Source of the DNA: Mangifera indica
Lineage: Eukaryota > Streptophyta > Magnoliopsida > Sapindales > Anacardiaceae
Direction of reading: 5' to 3'
Assembly: GCF_011075055.1 (NCBI RefSeq)
Contig: NC_058141.1
Coordinates: 682,001 to 746,000, forward strand
DNA: 64,000 nucleotides
Each line of letters starts with the position of its first letter. The stretch's first letter is position 1. This document shows positions 48,706 through 59,640 of the stretch, piece by piece. The notes below the pieces were generated by a model. The model saw nothing but the letters and a program-made list of their open reading frames with translations. It was not told the DNA's origin and made no database searches. Position numbers and translations under genes: made by a program.

Positions 48706-49190
48706 GGTTCCGGGCACAGTTCAAGCAGAGGAGAGGGCAGAAAAGAAGAAGTCCTAACGGCAGGAAGCAATTATCTTCCCAAGTAAGGGATGGTTGACCC
48801 ACTCAACAAAAACTAATATCTTGACTGGTTTGACAACGGGAGGAAAGCCGCAAGTGTGGTGAGAATCCCTTTCTTTGAAATCAAAACGAAAGCAAGAGTG
48901 TGGTGAGAATTTGAATCTTGGACTGGTTTAACAACGGGAGGAAAGCCGCGAGTTTCTCTTCTTCTTCTTTGTTCTTCTGGATTTATTTCTCTCTCTAAAC
49001 TCTCTTCTGAATTTGAATCACAAAATTCCGATCGCATCAGAGGCAGTCTATGAGATAATGAAATTGAGAGCGAGTGTTATTTATAGGGGTAATCAACGGA
49101 ATACAAAACAACTGTCAAATTCTTGTCTTAATGAAATTGGAAAGCAGAGTTTCCCGCTTAGTTCACTATGACCGTTATGATTTATTTATT
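48706..49190. promoter_or_regulatory. Shared CAF1/CUE intergenic promoter region, copy A
   Basis: Lies between the divergent CAF1 and CUE units and matches 59125-59510. Common words include GGATGGTTGACCCACTCAAC and AAAGCCGCGAGTTTCTCTTC. In this copy a 98-bp segment is partly duplicated in tandem (from 48823 and again from 48921: GACTGGTTTGACAACGGG/GACTGGTTTAACAACGGG). The other copy has only one. The region then continues to the MULE insertion at 49198. Confidence 0.6.
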
Positions 49191-49197
49191 TATTAAA

Positions 49198-50060
49198 GGC
49201 CAAAAGACTTATTCCCACCCAAGGTATAGTGAATTCTAATACCCACCCACCAACTTTCAAAACCCCAAACACCCACCCATGGTTTAGAAAACTAACACCT
49301 ACCCTCCGAAATTAAGATAAGATTAAGGGCAAAATCATCATTTAACAATAATATTTAACATTTATATTATTTTACCCCCTTAATTAAAAAAACTAACAAT
49401 TTCGTCTAAAATTAAATTTTAAAAAGTGATATTTTCCCCTACATAGAGTTTCTAAATTCACCAGTGAATTTTCGGCCAACGATGGCCAATATCTCTCCCT
49501 CCTAGTGTCGTCACTTCCTCTGATATTCAATATTGGACCGACGATATCTAGATTCGATGAAATCTAGACAAAAAGTAAAATTCTTCGTCTGGATCTTTGT
49601 TATCCAGACGAAATTGGCTTTGTTTGGATGACGATGACTATCCAGATGAGGAGATCAGTCTCTTCTGGTCTGTCATCATCGTCCAGATGAAGATCCAGAT
49701 GATGAGTTTCGATATTATCTAGATTCATTTAGATTCTGTCGAATTCAGATATTATCGATTCAATATTGAACACCGGAGGGAAAGAGATTGGCTATCGTTG
49801 GTTGAAAATTTACCGACGAAATTGAAAACCTAGGTAGGGGGTAAATTGTCACTTTTCAAAACTTAATTTTACGTAAAATTGTTAGTTTTTCAAATTAAAA
49901 GGGTAAAATGATAGAAATATTAAATATTATTGTTAAATGATGATTTTACCCTTAATTTTATCTTAATTTTGGAGTGTAGGTGTTAGTTTTCTAAACCATA
50001 GGTGGGTGTTTGGGTTTTGAAAGTTTATGGGTGAATTCACTATACCTTGGGTCGGAAAAG
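49198..50060. mobile_element. MULE related to 38657, right end eroded
   Basis: The left end GGCCAAAAGACTTATTCCCA and the complement of the right end (ACTTTTCCGACCCAAGGTAT) pair over about 40 bp, with weaker inverted matches further in. The last bases of the right end no longer read GGCC and no 9-bp duplication is found. The interior has repeated ATCCAGATGA words (49560-49700). The second copy of this promoter region (59480-59570) lacks the element and gives a near-empty site, with about 38 bp that are absent here, so insertion came with a flanking loss. Confidence 0.75.
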
Positions 50061-50159
50061 TGATTTTTATTTTCATTTTTTTTGGTGCTTTTTCTCCAAC
50101 GAAACGAACCGTTTTGATTCAAGTTTAGATTTCCTCTTTAATTTATCCATAAACGCCTC

Positions 50160-52577
50160 CGCTGCGGCTTAGCTTCGCCGACTAAGCTATCGCAGCCTCC
50201 GGCAAGCTCCTCGATCAGCTCCGATCTGCTTTTCGTCAACTGTATCCTCAGGTATTGCTCTTTGGGATTTCTTGACGTGTACGAATAGGCTTAGAAATAA
50301 CTGAATCTTTTATGAGTTTTGGGATTCGAACTTGTTGCGGTACGACTAGTTAACATATTTTTGTTTAATGATTAATGGTTTGATATGCATTGTTTCTCTT
50401 TAAATTGTATAAAGACAGCTATATGTATGTGTGGAATAGTGTGTATAATTGTCTATGTGGGTATGTTTAATGAATGGATTGAGAGTTTAATGGTTTGATA
50501 TAAATAGTAGAGAAGTGAGGAAAGAGTTGAGAGTTTGCGTGATTATCATGTTCTTTTGAAATTATAATTATTCATGTATGGTTGTGTAATAATTTAACTG
50601 AAATTGTTACGATAGGATTAATTGTTAGAACATTATATATGTTTGTCTAAGGATTTTTACGATGGTCTGATGTTGAGGTTGACATGTTTTGTGTTTAATT
50701 ATGATGTGTACGTATAGTTATTTTTATTTGTATGTGTATCTACTGATTTGTTGATTTGATGGAAGTTAATGGTTGGATTGGAATTGGATGGTGAACAAGC
50801 TAAGGAAAAGAAATTGTAAGGTTTAATAAATCTGATGTGATTTGGGTTGATGAATTGATTAATACTTTTGCTTCTGTTAGTATCATAGACTCTTCGGTTG
50901 CAAATGTGTGGTATTGATGAGTTCTTTCTTTTAGAGGCTTTCTGAAGAGAATGGTAAACTGTGAAGTAAGGCATATTGATGCTTTTACTGGAGTTTATCC
51001 TACTATATGGTCATTAATGTGCTCATATTTTTTTTGATATTACCTTGCAGCATTTAGAGAGAGCTCTGGAAGAATGTGACAATGATTTACATTGTGCAAT
51101 CAAGAAGCTGAATAACTCTTTCCTTAGGAATAGCTGAGAAAAAGTTGGACTCTCTGGAAGAATTATATGCCAGTGATAATCAAGGTATGCAGTTGCTTGT
51201 ATCATATACAAATCTATGGATCAGGGGATAGTGTGTCTTTGTTTATTATTTTATCCTTATTGTCTTACATTTCTCAAGGAATATATTTGGTTCATAAGTA
51301 TGCTTAAGTGTTTCACCAATATTCAGTCATATTTTCTTTATCTTCATTGTTGTGCAACCTTGAAATTAACTCTTGTTGCTTTCCTTAGTGGAAGCCTGAT
51401 GATGTTGTAAATTGTTGATAATGTAACAAACAATTATTGTTTCATTGATTGTTGCCCTTACTGTGTGTCTCTGATAACCTTGCATTGTATTCACTGGTTT
51501 CAAATTAGTTTTGATAATTTCAATTTTTTTAGGTTGCATATTTGACTAAGTATCATTTCTATGATCTTTTACCTACCTCCCTTGTGTTCTTGTGAATGTT
51601 ATTGTTGTTTTGTGCAGAGTAAATGGTTTGTCTCTTTTTTGTGCCCTTTTTTATTTGGACAGGTTTTTTTTTTTGGTTTATTTGAATGTGAGGTGAATTT
51701 TGTCTTTTCTTTACAAATCATGGGTTTCAATGTGCTATTTTTCCTAGTCAATTTCACTGATGTATGCTGTGAGGAAATGTTTTTGAATGATTTATTTTTT
51801 TAAAGTGAGCTACAACTGAGCCCTCCTAATGGAAAACTTGATTACACTCAGAATTTTCAATCAGATGTTTATTTCCTTTGTTTTCTGTAATCTGATTTTC
51901 TAAGGTTCTTGATGCATCTTAAGGAGAAAAAAAAAGGGGTTTATGTCTTCTTTCAAAATTGACAGGTAATATTGCCATGGTTGAAAATGCTGTTGCTTTA
52001 GACAGTCCATTAGAGCCAAACAAGCTTCCAGTTGATGGTACAGAACAGGTGGACTTGTTTATGACAGAAAAGATGAGTGCTTATTAATATGGATGATGCC
52101 AAAGCCTGTGTTTCAAGAGTGCTGGAGATTTTAGAGAAATCCATTATGGCACGTACTGCTGATGAGGTAGCACAAATATTTCAGAAGGTTGGTATCTGTC
52201 TCTTACTTAATCTAAATGACTATCATTTTTCTTTGCTCTTAGGGGTTGATAGTGCAGTTTTGCTGGTTCCCTGGAGATAGAATACCTCAACTTTAATATC
52301 TGTGCTTATAGTTATGTTGGTCATGAGCTTTATAATTGGCAAAATTCCATGAATACTGTGACATCTCAACTGTATAATAAATGAGAAAATGTTCCCTTAA
52401 TCTGTAGCATAGATGCTGTTTTGCAGTGAATAAAGCAGTTGTAATGAAGGTATGATTGTTCTTTGAGGTTGTTGTTTGTTGTTTGCTTTAGTTGCATATG
52501 CATTTTTATATTCTTATATGACATGTCATTTGCTAGAAAAACATGATGCTGAACGAACAAATTGAAATAGTTAATAT
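50160..52577 (+). pseudogene. CUE-domain protein (At5g32440-like), copy A, broken
   Basis: Remnant of a gene for a CUE-type ubiquitin-binding protein. Exon 1 (to 50251) reads QLRSAFRQLYPQ, but its upstream part (KRLRCGLASP) is in another frame. It has one base fewer than copy B there, and no ATG exists in frame. Exon 2 (51052-51185) gives ERALEECDNDLHCAIKKL, then a one-base insertion shifts it to a stop (SFLRNS). Exon 3 (from 51966) carries MVENAVALDSPLEPNKL and ends with a stop at MSAY. Exon 4 (52089 on) continues the family pattern in another frame. Homology to copy B stops near 52577, so the terminal GRFHPDVF exon is missing. Not functional. Confidence 0.8.
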
Positions 52578-54240
52578 AGGAGGCAATGAAGAAAGATTGT
52601 TTTGAGTTGAGAAGTTTCTCAACATTTTTGCTAAAGAAGGTTCCATAATGGTGGAGATGAGTTGTCTTTGACATGATAATGTAGAGAATTGGAATCATTC
52701 CGTTTAGGTTTCAATTAATTTAAATGGTTTGGTTTATTTGAAGTGCCTTTGAATTTGGTTTCTCTTAACTGATGACATTGTGTGTGTGTGTTTAAGTTTT
52801 GTTGATTATTTGTGTCCTTAATTGGTAAATAATTTCAGATAACAACTTATTGAATGAAAATAAAAGATGGAGAGTCTGTATTCCGATAAATGGTTTTGCA
52901 AATGAACTCTGAATGAAAGGAAATAGGGGATGGAGAGTTGTGTTAAATTGTGGATTAATCCTTAAAGATAGATCATTACAGATGAAAGATAGATATTAGT
53001 ATGGGTAGAAGCCTAGAAGGTATTGGAGAATACAGGATTATTAAAATAAACATTCTGTTGGAGTTTTGTTCTCCTCATTTGATCATTTAATTGATCATTA
53101 TGCCAATTTCATAGAGTTCTGATTGCCGGTGGTATTATACTAAGTATTAGTTTTTTCGTAAGGAACAGAGAAATTAGAACCCATTGTGGAGTTCTTGGTT
53201 CCTTTACTTGCATATTTCCGAGTCAAAGTCATTCATGGACCATCTTCTTGGGTTATAGAATTGAATGTAAAGGAAAATGAACTTGAAATCATCTTTCATG
53301 TTGTTTTCCCCATTTTACAGACTAATGAGAAGCGGTTCAATGCTTTCTTTTTGGATTTCCAAGAATTTATTGCCTTGTTTTGCCGCATTTTCACCTTCAA
53401 ATCAGTTCCTCACATCATATCAAATCCTGAGAGTCTTCTGACTGAAATTTCAAGAATATCCAAGAATGTTGGAAGCATTGTCATAGAATAATAAACTTCA
53501 TCTTAGAAGAATCAAAGGTAAATCCTTTCTTGGACCTATGCAATTCTTAAGAATTTACTGTTGAAGTCATCTAAGCAATTGTCAAACTTGCTAGGATAGA
53601 TGGCATCTGTGTGGTGTGTATCTTACTTGTGGCACCCTCAAGGACAGTTGGAGCATTTATCGGTAAAACAATAGTACTGGTAGGCTGTTTATACTGCTAT
53701 CCTCTGAGAAATCTAGGGCATTTTTAGTGAGTGGCAGATGTATTGGGATAATTGGGGAATAGTTGAGTATGATGGATGCCAAGCTATATAAGAAGATTAT
53801 CTTTTAAAGAGAATCACTCAGCCACGTTGAAACTAATAGCAGAAGGTGTATGGTAAGATTAAGCTTTGTAGAATATCAATTGAATTTTTGGGATTTCATT
53901 TAGAATGTATATTATGAGATGTAAATAAATAAGGAAATGGTAAATGATGTGATTTTTGGGATTTCATTTCGTATGTGCTTGTATTGTATTAGTTAATTAT
54001 TATTAGTTAATTTTTGTGATTTTTTTTTTTAGAACAAGGAATGTGAATAAATAATAGGTTGTTTTTGGTTTGGTATTTGAGAAAATTACAGTGAAAAAGA
54101 AGAGAGAAGAGTACTGTGGAATTTGTAGAAACTCTTTAACCGCATGAAGCAGTTGAAAGGTCATAACAGGAACACCAAATATATCTCTCAATGATTCTGA
54201 GATAGTAAGAAATGATAATGTGTAAATTTTTGTTAAATAG
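52578..54240 (+). other. Replacement segment between CUE-A and the APRT remnant; unidentified open frame
   Basis: In unit 2 this position is filled by the end of CUE and the first exons of APRT (about 61790-63880). Here those are gone and 1.65 kb of unrelated DNA stands in their place. The plus frame 53186-53491 encodes 101 residues (MEFLVPLLAYFRVKVIHGPS, and later VFPILQTNEKRFNAFFLDFQ) that I do not recognise. It could be a fragment of a captured gene. The remainder is AT-rich with no other signal. Confidence 0.4.
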
Positions 54241-54376
54241 AAAGTGTTGGAGCTGATGTAGTTGAATGTGCATGCGTTATTGGATCGCTTGAGATTCAGG
54301 TAATGACTAGTTACTTTTAATATGTATTTGTTCTCATATATTACATCTCCCTGTTAAAAATGTTTTGCTACATCAG

Positions 54377-54766
54377 TTTCTACATGTGTTTTGGTACCAT
54401 AGCTGGTTGAGCTCCTTGTATGTATTTGTTTACCAATAAAATATTAAGATTGTATTTCCAATATGCTTGGACCAAGTTAAGCTGGTAGAATTGGTCATGG
54501 TTTAATCTTACGGATGAGATGATGTAAGGTTTTCTTGAAATATTGAAGAAATTTATAACTCCTTGTAAATTTCTACATCACTTTCTACATGTGTTTTGGT
54601 ACCGTAGCTGGTTGAGCTCCTTGTATGTAATTGTTTACCAATAAAATATTAAGATTGAATTTCTGATATGCTTGGACCAAGTTAAGCTGGTAGAATTGGT
54701 CCTGCTTTAATCTTACAGATGAGATGATGTAAGGTTTACTTGAAATATTGAAGAAATTTAGAACTC
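54377..54766. repeat. Tandem duplication, period 205 bp, two copies
   Basis: Copies begin TTTCTACATGTGTTTTGGTACC at 54377 and again at 54582. Both contain GGACCAAGTTAAGCTGGTAG and end near GAAATATTGAAGAAATTTA. Only scattered base differences separate them. Confidence 0.85.
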
Positions 54767-55341
54767 TGACGTCATCTTATTTTGATGGTTTACAATATGG
54801 TTATTGCTTGTAGTATTACTTCTCTGCTACAACCATGACCATCCAACTAGAGTTGTGAATCTGGTTGCAGTGAACAATCTAAAATACTGAATTGTCATTT
54901 GCCCATCTTGGAAAACTGTAGTTGTTTTGTCTACGTTAGCGAGTTTTTATAGTCTTTCTTTTTACTTCCCAATGTTGATCCATAATCAAGTTTTGCCTGG
55001 CCATGACGTATCTGTGCATATAAGAAGATTAATAACTGTTCACTTAGTATGACTCCGATCATGATACACAATGTTTCCTCTTTTTAAGTTTTGGTGGGTA
55101 TCATTCTTGAGTATTATTTACCTCGTGTGGGAATGCTTTGCATTGTCAATGTTCTTCAATGCATTAAGTGTCACAGGGTTGGTTACACTATAATGCTGAT
55201 GTTGGTTGCTTTATTTTACCTTGACTTATTGTCGGTTTTGATTTCTATAATGGTATTCATTAGCTATATCTTGCTTTGCAGCCTGCTCAAATGTTAGCAT
55301 TTTTGCAGGGACATAACAGGCCAAGTGGAACACCATTGTAC

Positions 55342-55770
55342 TGTTAAGATTCCAAGTATAAGGTATGCGACTTGAATCTCACATTGAAAAGTATGAACAA
55401 CTAGTATGAAGTTTATATGACTTTGCGTTTTCCTATCTCAATAGTTAGCTTTTAAGGTGTGGTTATTCTAAGATTCGTATTATTTGGTATCAGAGTCATT
55501 ACCATGTCTCCCAGTTGCAATTGTGTGTTGGGGGTGGTAACGCTGGCATTGTAGTGTTTGCCTGGGGCTAGTAGAAAGCTAGTGCACAACCAATCCGCTT
55601 GGACGTCGGGGTTGTGGAGCGTGATGGTATGTTAGGATCTCAAATGCAAGGTATGAGAATTGGATCCTACATTGAAAAGTATGAGCAACTAGTGTAGGGT
55701 TTATATGACTTTGGGTTCTCCCATCTCGATAGCTAACTTTTGATGTGCGATTCTCTTAAGGTTTGTATCA
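55342..55770 (+). mobile_element. TRIM retrotransposon, complete, 141-bp LTRs, TSD TGTAC
   Basis: A 429-bp element with two LTRs of exactly 141 bp (55342-55482 and 55630-55770) around 147 bp of non-coding interior. The LTRs start TGTTAAGATTCC/TGTTAGGATCTC and end GTATTA/GTATCA. Two bases after the first LTR, TGGTATCAGAGT (55485-55496) matches the initiator methionine tRNA primer-binding site. A purine-rich GGGGTTGTGGAGCGTGATGG precedes the second LTR. TGTAC is duplicated at 55337-55341 and 55771-55775. It interrupts the last APRT exon. It cannot code for any protein, so movement must have used proteins of an autonomous LTR element. Confidence 0.93.
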
Positions 55771-56376
55771 TGTACATACTTATCAAGCCTAGCCGGTAAA
55801 GCAAGATTGTAACACAAAGGAACCGGGTAAACTGGGACTTTGTTTTTCTGGCTCTAAAAATCAGTGATTAAGGGGAAGTCCTTACTGATTTTTTTGTGTG
55901 TAAGGTGTCATTAGATATGAAATTTTGGTGTATATGATAAATAATGCATTCTTAATTGTCCACTTGCTTTTACATTCTAAAAATAAAGTTTAATTTAGAA
56001 TGTCTAAGTAACATATGGATTTAATAAAACTAGATACTGATGGGCAATTACTGAAGTATGCCAAGTTGTATTATTCAGTAAGTTAATTCCCTGTTGAATT
56101 GATTCCAAAACTAGATTTCAATAACTTAATTAACCACGAACATAGCCCGTTGATCGAACCAAATGTGAAAGAAGATTATAGATAGAATTAAAATGCATGA
56201 AATGAGAGAATCTTCTGCGTTTGTTAATTTGGAACATGAATGCAGGCACGTTCCAGAAAACTGTCGATTCATGTTACATCACGATATAGTCGAATTCAGA
56301 TTATAACAATGACTTTACATTATTCGAAAAAATTTACTCTCCTCCGGTCAAACATTCTACAAAGGATTCATTGAGT

Positions 56377-57214
56377 ACACGACAAATAATTGGTTTTGTA
56401 TTAAAGATGATTGTTCGAAGAGGCCTCATCAGGACTAAAATCATCACTTGAGAATAGTGGGGAAGAACCATCTTCATAATTCTTTCAATACGAGAACTAA
56501 TGCCGTATAAACATTCATTAAAAATTCCTTCTTAAAACCCAGACATCATCTGTATTCTTATAAAAACCATGGCAATGAGAAGATTATCAGAGCCAGCAAT
56601 GTGAGCCACGCCTTTTCTCTCGATGTCTAATATTTTCGCCAATCTATTCAATTCAATATCACCACCCAGTACCCGTTACAGTGTTTTGCCATGAATTTTA
56701 TATCAAACACACACCCAAATACCATGGATATCACTTCCACAAACTCGAATAAAGATCTTGGCATTGGTTTGTTTAGTAATAATTGCAGAACATAGGCCAA
56801 ATCATAGAGGTCGTGGAAAGTCACCCACCTTATATTTCTATACCATGACAAAATATGCAAGAATTTGGGCACAAAAACTTTGTTGAGACCCCATCATTTC
56901 TACTCTTTTCGAAATTGATTCCACACTTCTTCAAAAGATCGATTGATTCTTCGGTATGTGCATCTTTCTCCAAATCAAAAAAACAAAAATTAAACTCCCA
57001 TGTGGAACATATATATTATCCTTACCATATGAAAGGGTGATGCCCGGTTGTATAATTTTAATCAAATCGACTCTAACACATTTCTAGAAGTGTTTTGAAA
57101 AGAACCCGGAAACTCAGTGTGGAAAGAAAGAAAATTTAATCACTCTAAATACTGATTGAAGAACTGTAGCTCTGAATCAACATTGAAGCCCCAAACTTGT
57201 CTAATTTCTTTCAT
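56377..57214 (-). pseudogene. CAF1 deadenylase pseudogene (unit 1)
   Basis: Collinear copy of the intact CAF1 at 47712-48605, starting MKEIRQVWGFNVDSELQFF. A premature stop replaces Gln within LEQFNF (codon 25), and later small insertions and deletions break the frame. The open piece 56648-56872 still reads VTFHDLYDLAYVLQLLLNKP, and the AGSDNLL region survives near 56590. The C-terminal part has diverged most. No product with the full DEDD set can be made. Confidence 0.88.
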
Positions 57215-57664
57215 TGTGTTAAAAGAGAGACCAAAACTGAATCTTTCTGACTAATTTCAAAATCAAAACTTGAAAATTCAGAACAGAAGCAAGAGTGAAG
57301 CGTAGAGTAGAAGAGGGAGGCTACGGGATTTTAAATTTAACAAAGAAGATGAGTATAAAACAATAAAAATATTTTTACTTATAATAATTATTACTTTTGG
57401 TTGATTTTAAATTAATAATAAATTAGCATTAATACAACATGATTTGTATTCAAATTTATGTTAAATACAATTAAAAGCCTCAAAGAAAAGAAACCAAATA
57501 AAAAAGAAACTGTACTCCCAAAATTCAATTATTAATCAATTGAATTGTTGGACTTCTTTTGTTTTAAATATATTTGTCCAGGTGTCTTTTGTATGATGTT
57601 TTACCTACCTCACTTATGTTCTTATGCATGTTGTATGAGGAACACAAAATTTTTAATGTTTCAT

Positions 57665-59017
57665 TTACATGACGGAGCAGGCGTTCGGATTCTCATCACT
57701 GAACATCTGCTCCATCGCATACCCTTGGTTCATGTACACGATTTGATGACGCTGAGGCTCCATGGGGTAACTCTGGTGGTTGTACACCGGTGCGTCGTAC
57801 CAGTAAGTTGGAGGTGGCGGGTAGGGGTAACCCAAATACTCCATCTTGGTTACTTCCATCTTCGGAGCGTCACTGCCACTGTCACCACCAACAGCAGCAG
57901 GAGCTTCTTGTTTCTTCTTTTCTCCTCCGCCAGCTGCTTTGGCTTCTTTCTTTTCACCTCCATCATCCTTTTTGGCGGGAACAATCTCAACGTTCCGTTT
58001 CAATTTATCTTTCAGGTAACACACCAGCTCCTTTACATCCATAATTCCCTTCACCGTGACTAGATCTTTGCCATTGTCTACCGTCACGTTATCGACTCCT
58101 GGTTGTTACGCCACATAGGATCATCCTCAGTTGATTAATTTACTAATTTGCCACCGACACGCTTAATATTAAATCAATATTAAATAATAATTAACTTCGT
58201 CAAATTAAATGTTATTCTTACCGTTGATCTTTCTGATCATCTTTTTGATTTTGCTGATACAACTATCACAGTGCAACCTGATCTTTAAAACGACGGTGCT
58301 CTGCAAATGACGCAAAATATTAATTAAAATTAATTAGTAATGCTAATGATTAAATTCGAAGATGAAATTTAAGTAATTAACGAGGAAGTCAAAATCTTGG
58401 AAATAAATCAATCAATTCAAAAACTGAATTATTGAAAATAATTTCTCAACTCGGCAAACGGCATCTTAAATCAAGAAATAATTACCTCTTTCGCTGTTTT
58501 CTTTTCTTCCGGTTTCTCATGTCCGCCACCGGCGGCCGTGTCTTTCTTCGGCTGAGGAGAAATTAGCTCCACTTTCATCTTGGTTTTCTCTTTCAGTCTC
58601 TCCTTCATTTTCGCCGGGTCCACCTTCCCGACCAGCGTAACTTTATTTGCATCACAATCTGTCTTCACCGACTGAATGCCTACGCAAATTACCAAAACAA
58701 TCTCATTAACTTCAAGAATCAAAATATAATAACAACATTATCCAAACAATTTATTGAATAATTGATAATTATATTACCTTCGTAATGTTTCATCGCACGT
58801 TTGACGACTTTCTTAGCGCAGCCTTCACAATGCAACTCCATGTTCAAAACGACGGTGACAACTGCATCATCTTTCTTTGCGCCGTCATTCTTGGCGGCGT
58901 CTTTTTGCTGCACAACCACAAAACACAAGGTAAGTTAAATCACCGACTAATCCAAAGAGAATAAAAAATTCCAACTCTCAAAACAGTAAACATCACCAAG
59001 ATACTAACCTCGCCCAT
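57665..59017 (-). CDS. Heavy-metal-associated isoprenylated plant protein (HIPP), two HMA domains, 281 aa, 5 exons
   Basis: Cytosolic or membrane-anchored metallochaperone-like protein. Exons are 59009-59017, 58778-58907, 58486-58679, 58222-58300 and 57665-58098; 846 bp in frame with GT-AG borders. A 3-codon first exon (MGE) leads to HMA domain 1 with [19 protein letters not shown] (Cys30, Cys33) and a second half [18 protein letters not shown] lysine/proline-rich linker follows, then HMA domain 2 with [18 protein letters not shown] (Cys122, Cys125). The tail is rich in Pro, Tyr and Met and ends NACSVM, a CaaX prenylation box. HIPPs bind Cd, Zn or Cu and are linked to detoxification and stress. 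The gene sits between the CAF1 pseudogene and the CUE-B promoter, where the other unit has nothing similar. It appears intact. Confidence 0.93.
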
Positions 59018-59106
59018 TTGAATATAGGAAAGTTATTTATATTTCCCTTTTTTTGGTGGTGTTTGGCGGAATTGTTTTTGAAGACAGGAAACTGAGGCAG
59101 AGGCGG

Positions 59107-59115
59107 ATATTTATA
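59107..59115 (-). promoter_or_regulatory. Probable TATA box of the HIPP gene
   Basis: TTATAAATATCC on the minus strand, about 90 bp upstream of the ATG at 59017. Spacing is plausible for a short 5' UTR. Confidence 0.5.
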
Positions 59116-59124
59116 AGGCAGGCT

Positions 59125-59640
59125 CAGGGAACAGTTCAAGAAGAGGAGAGGGCAGAGAAGAAGATGTTCTAACGGCAGGAAGCAAATCGTAAGTAAGGGA
59201 TGGTTGACCCACTCAACAACAACTGATATCTTGACTGGTTTAACAACGGGAAGAAAGCCGCGAGTTTCTCTTCTTCTTCTTTGTTCTTCTGGATTTATTT
59301 CTCTCTAAACTCTCTTTATGAATTTGAATCACAAAATTCCGATCGCATCAGAAGGAGACTAAGAGACAATGAAATTGAGAGCGAGTGTTATATATAGGGG
59401 TAAGCAACGGAATCCAAAACGACAGTCCAATTCTCGTCTTAATGAAGTTGGAAAGAAGAGTTTCCCGCTCAGTTCATTATGACCGTTATGATTTTTTATT
59501 TAAATCGGGGGCTACAAAAACGACAGCGCGTTGTGTCATCGTCATTTTTGGTTTCATTTTTTTGGTGATTTTTATCCAACGAAACGAACCGTTTTGATTC
59601 GAGTTTAGATTTCCTCTTTAATTTATCCATTAACGCCTCC
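59125..59640. promoter_or_regulatory. CAF1/CUE promoter region, copy B (no MULE)
   Basis: Matches 48706-49190 and 50066-50160 of copy A across most of its length. It has only one copy of the 98-bp segment and lacks the 863-bp MULE. The region between contains ACAAAAACGACAGCGCGTTG (about 59513-59532), which is absent from copy A. This copy faces the HIPP gene instead of CAF1. Confidence 0.6.

Larger units (their letters stand above)
54241..55900 (+). pseudogene. APRT remnant (unit 1): penultimate exon plus TRIM-split last exon
   Basis: Exon 54241-54299 reads SVGADVVECACVIGSLEIQ, the strand before the C-terminus of adenine phosphoribosyltransferase, and ends at a GTAATG donor. The next exon begins at 55309 (after TTTTTGCAG) and would code for the GKPLYMLIEP region, but a TRIM element at 55342-55770 splits it and further changes follow. 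The PRPP-binding exon (IDDLLATGGT in unit 2) is missing. In the intron, 54377-54766 is a 205-bp tandem duplication. Purine salvage activity from this copy is impossible. Confidence 0.78.

Noticed and set aside
57545..58063. Plus-strand open frame of 172 codons opposite the HIPP gene
   Set aside because: Lies antisense to the last HIPP exon, which has clear HMA and CaaX features and agreeing splice phases. The plus frame has no family signature.
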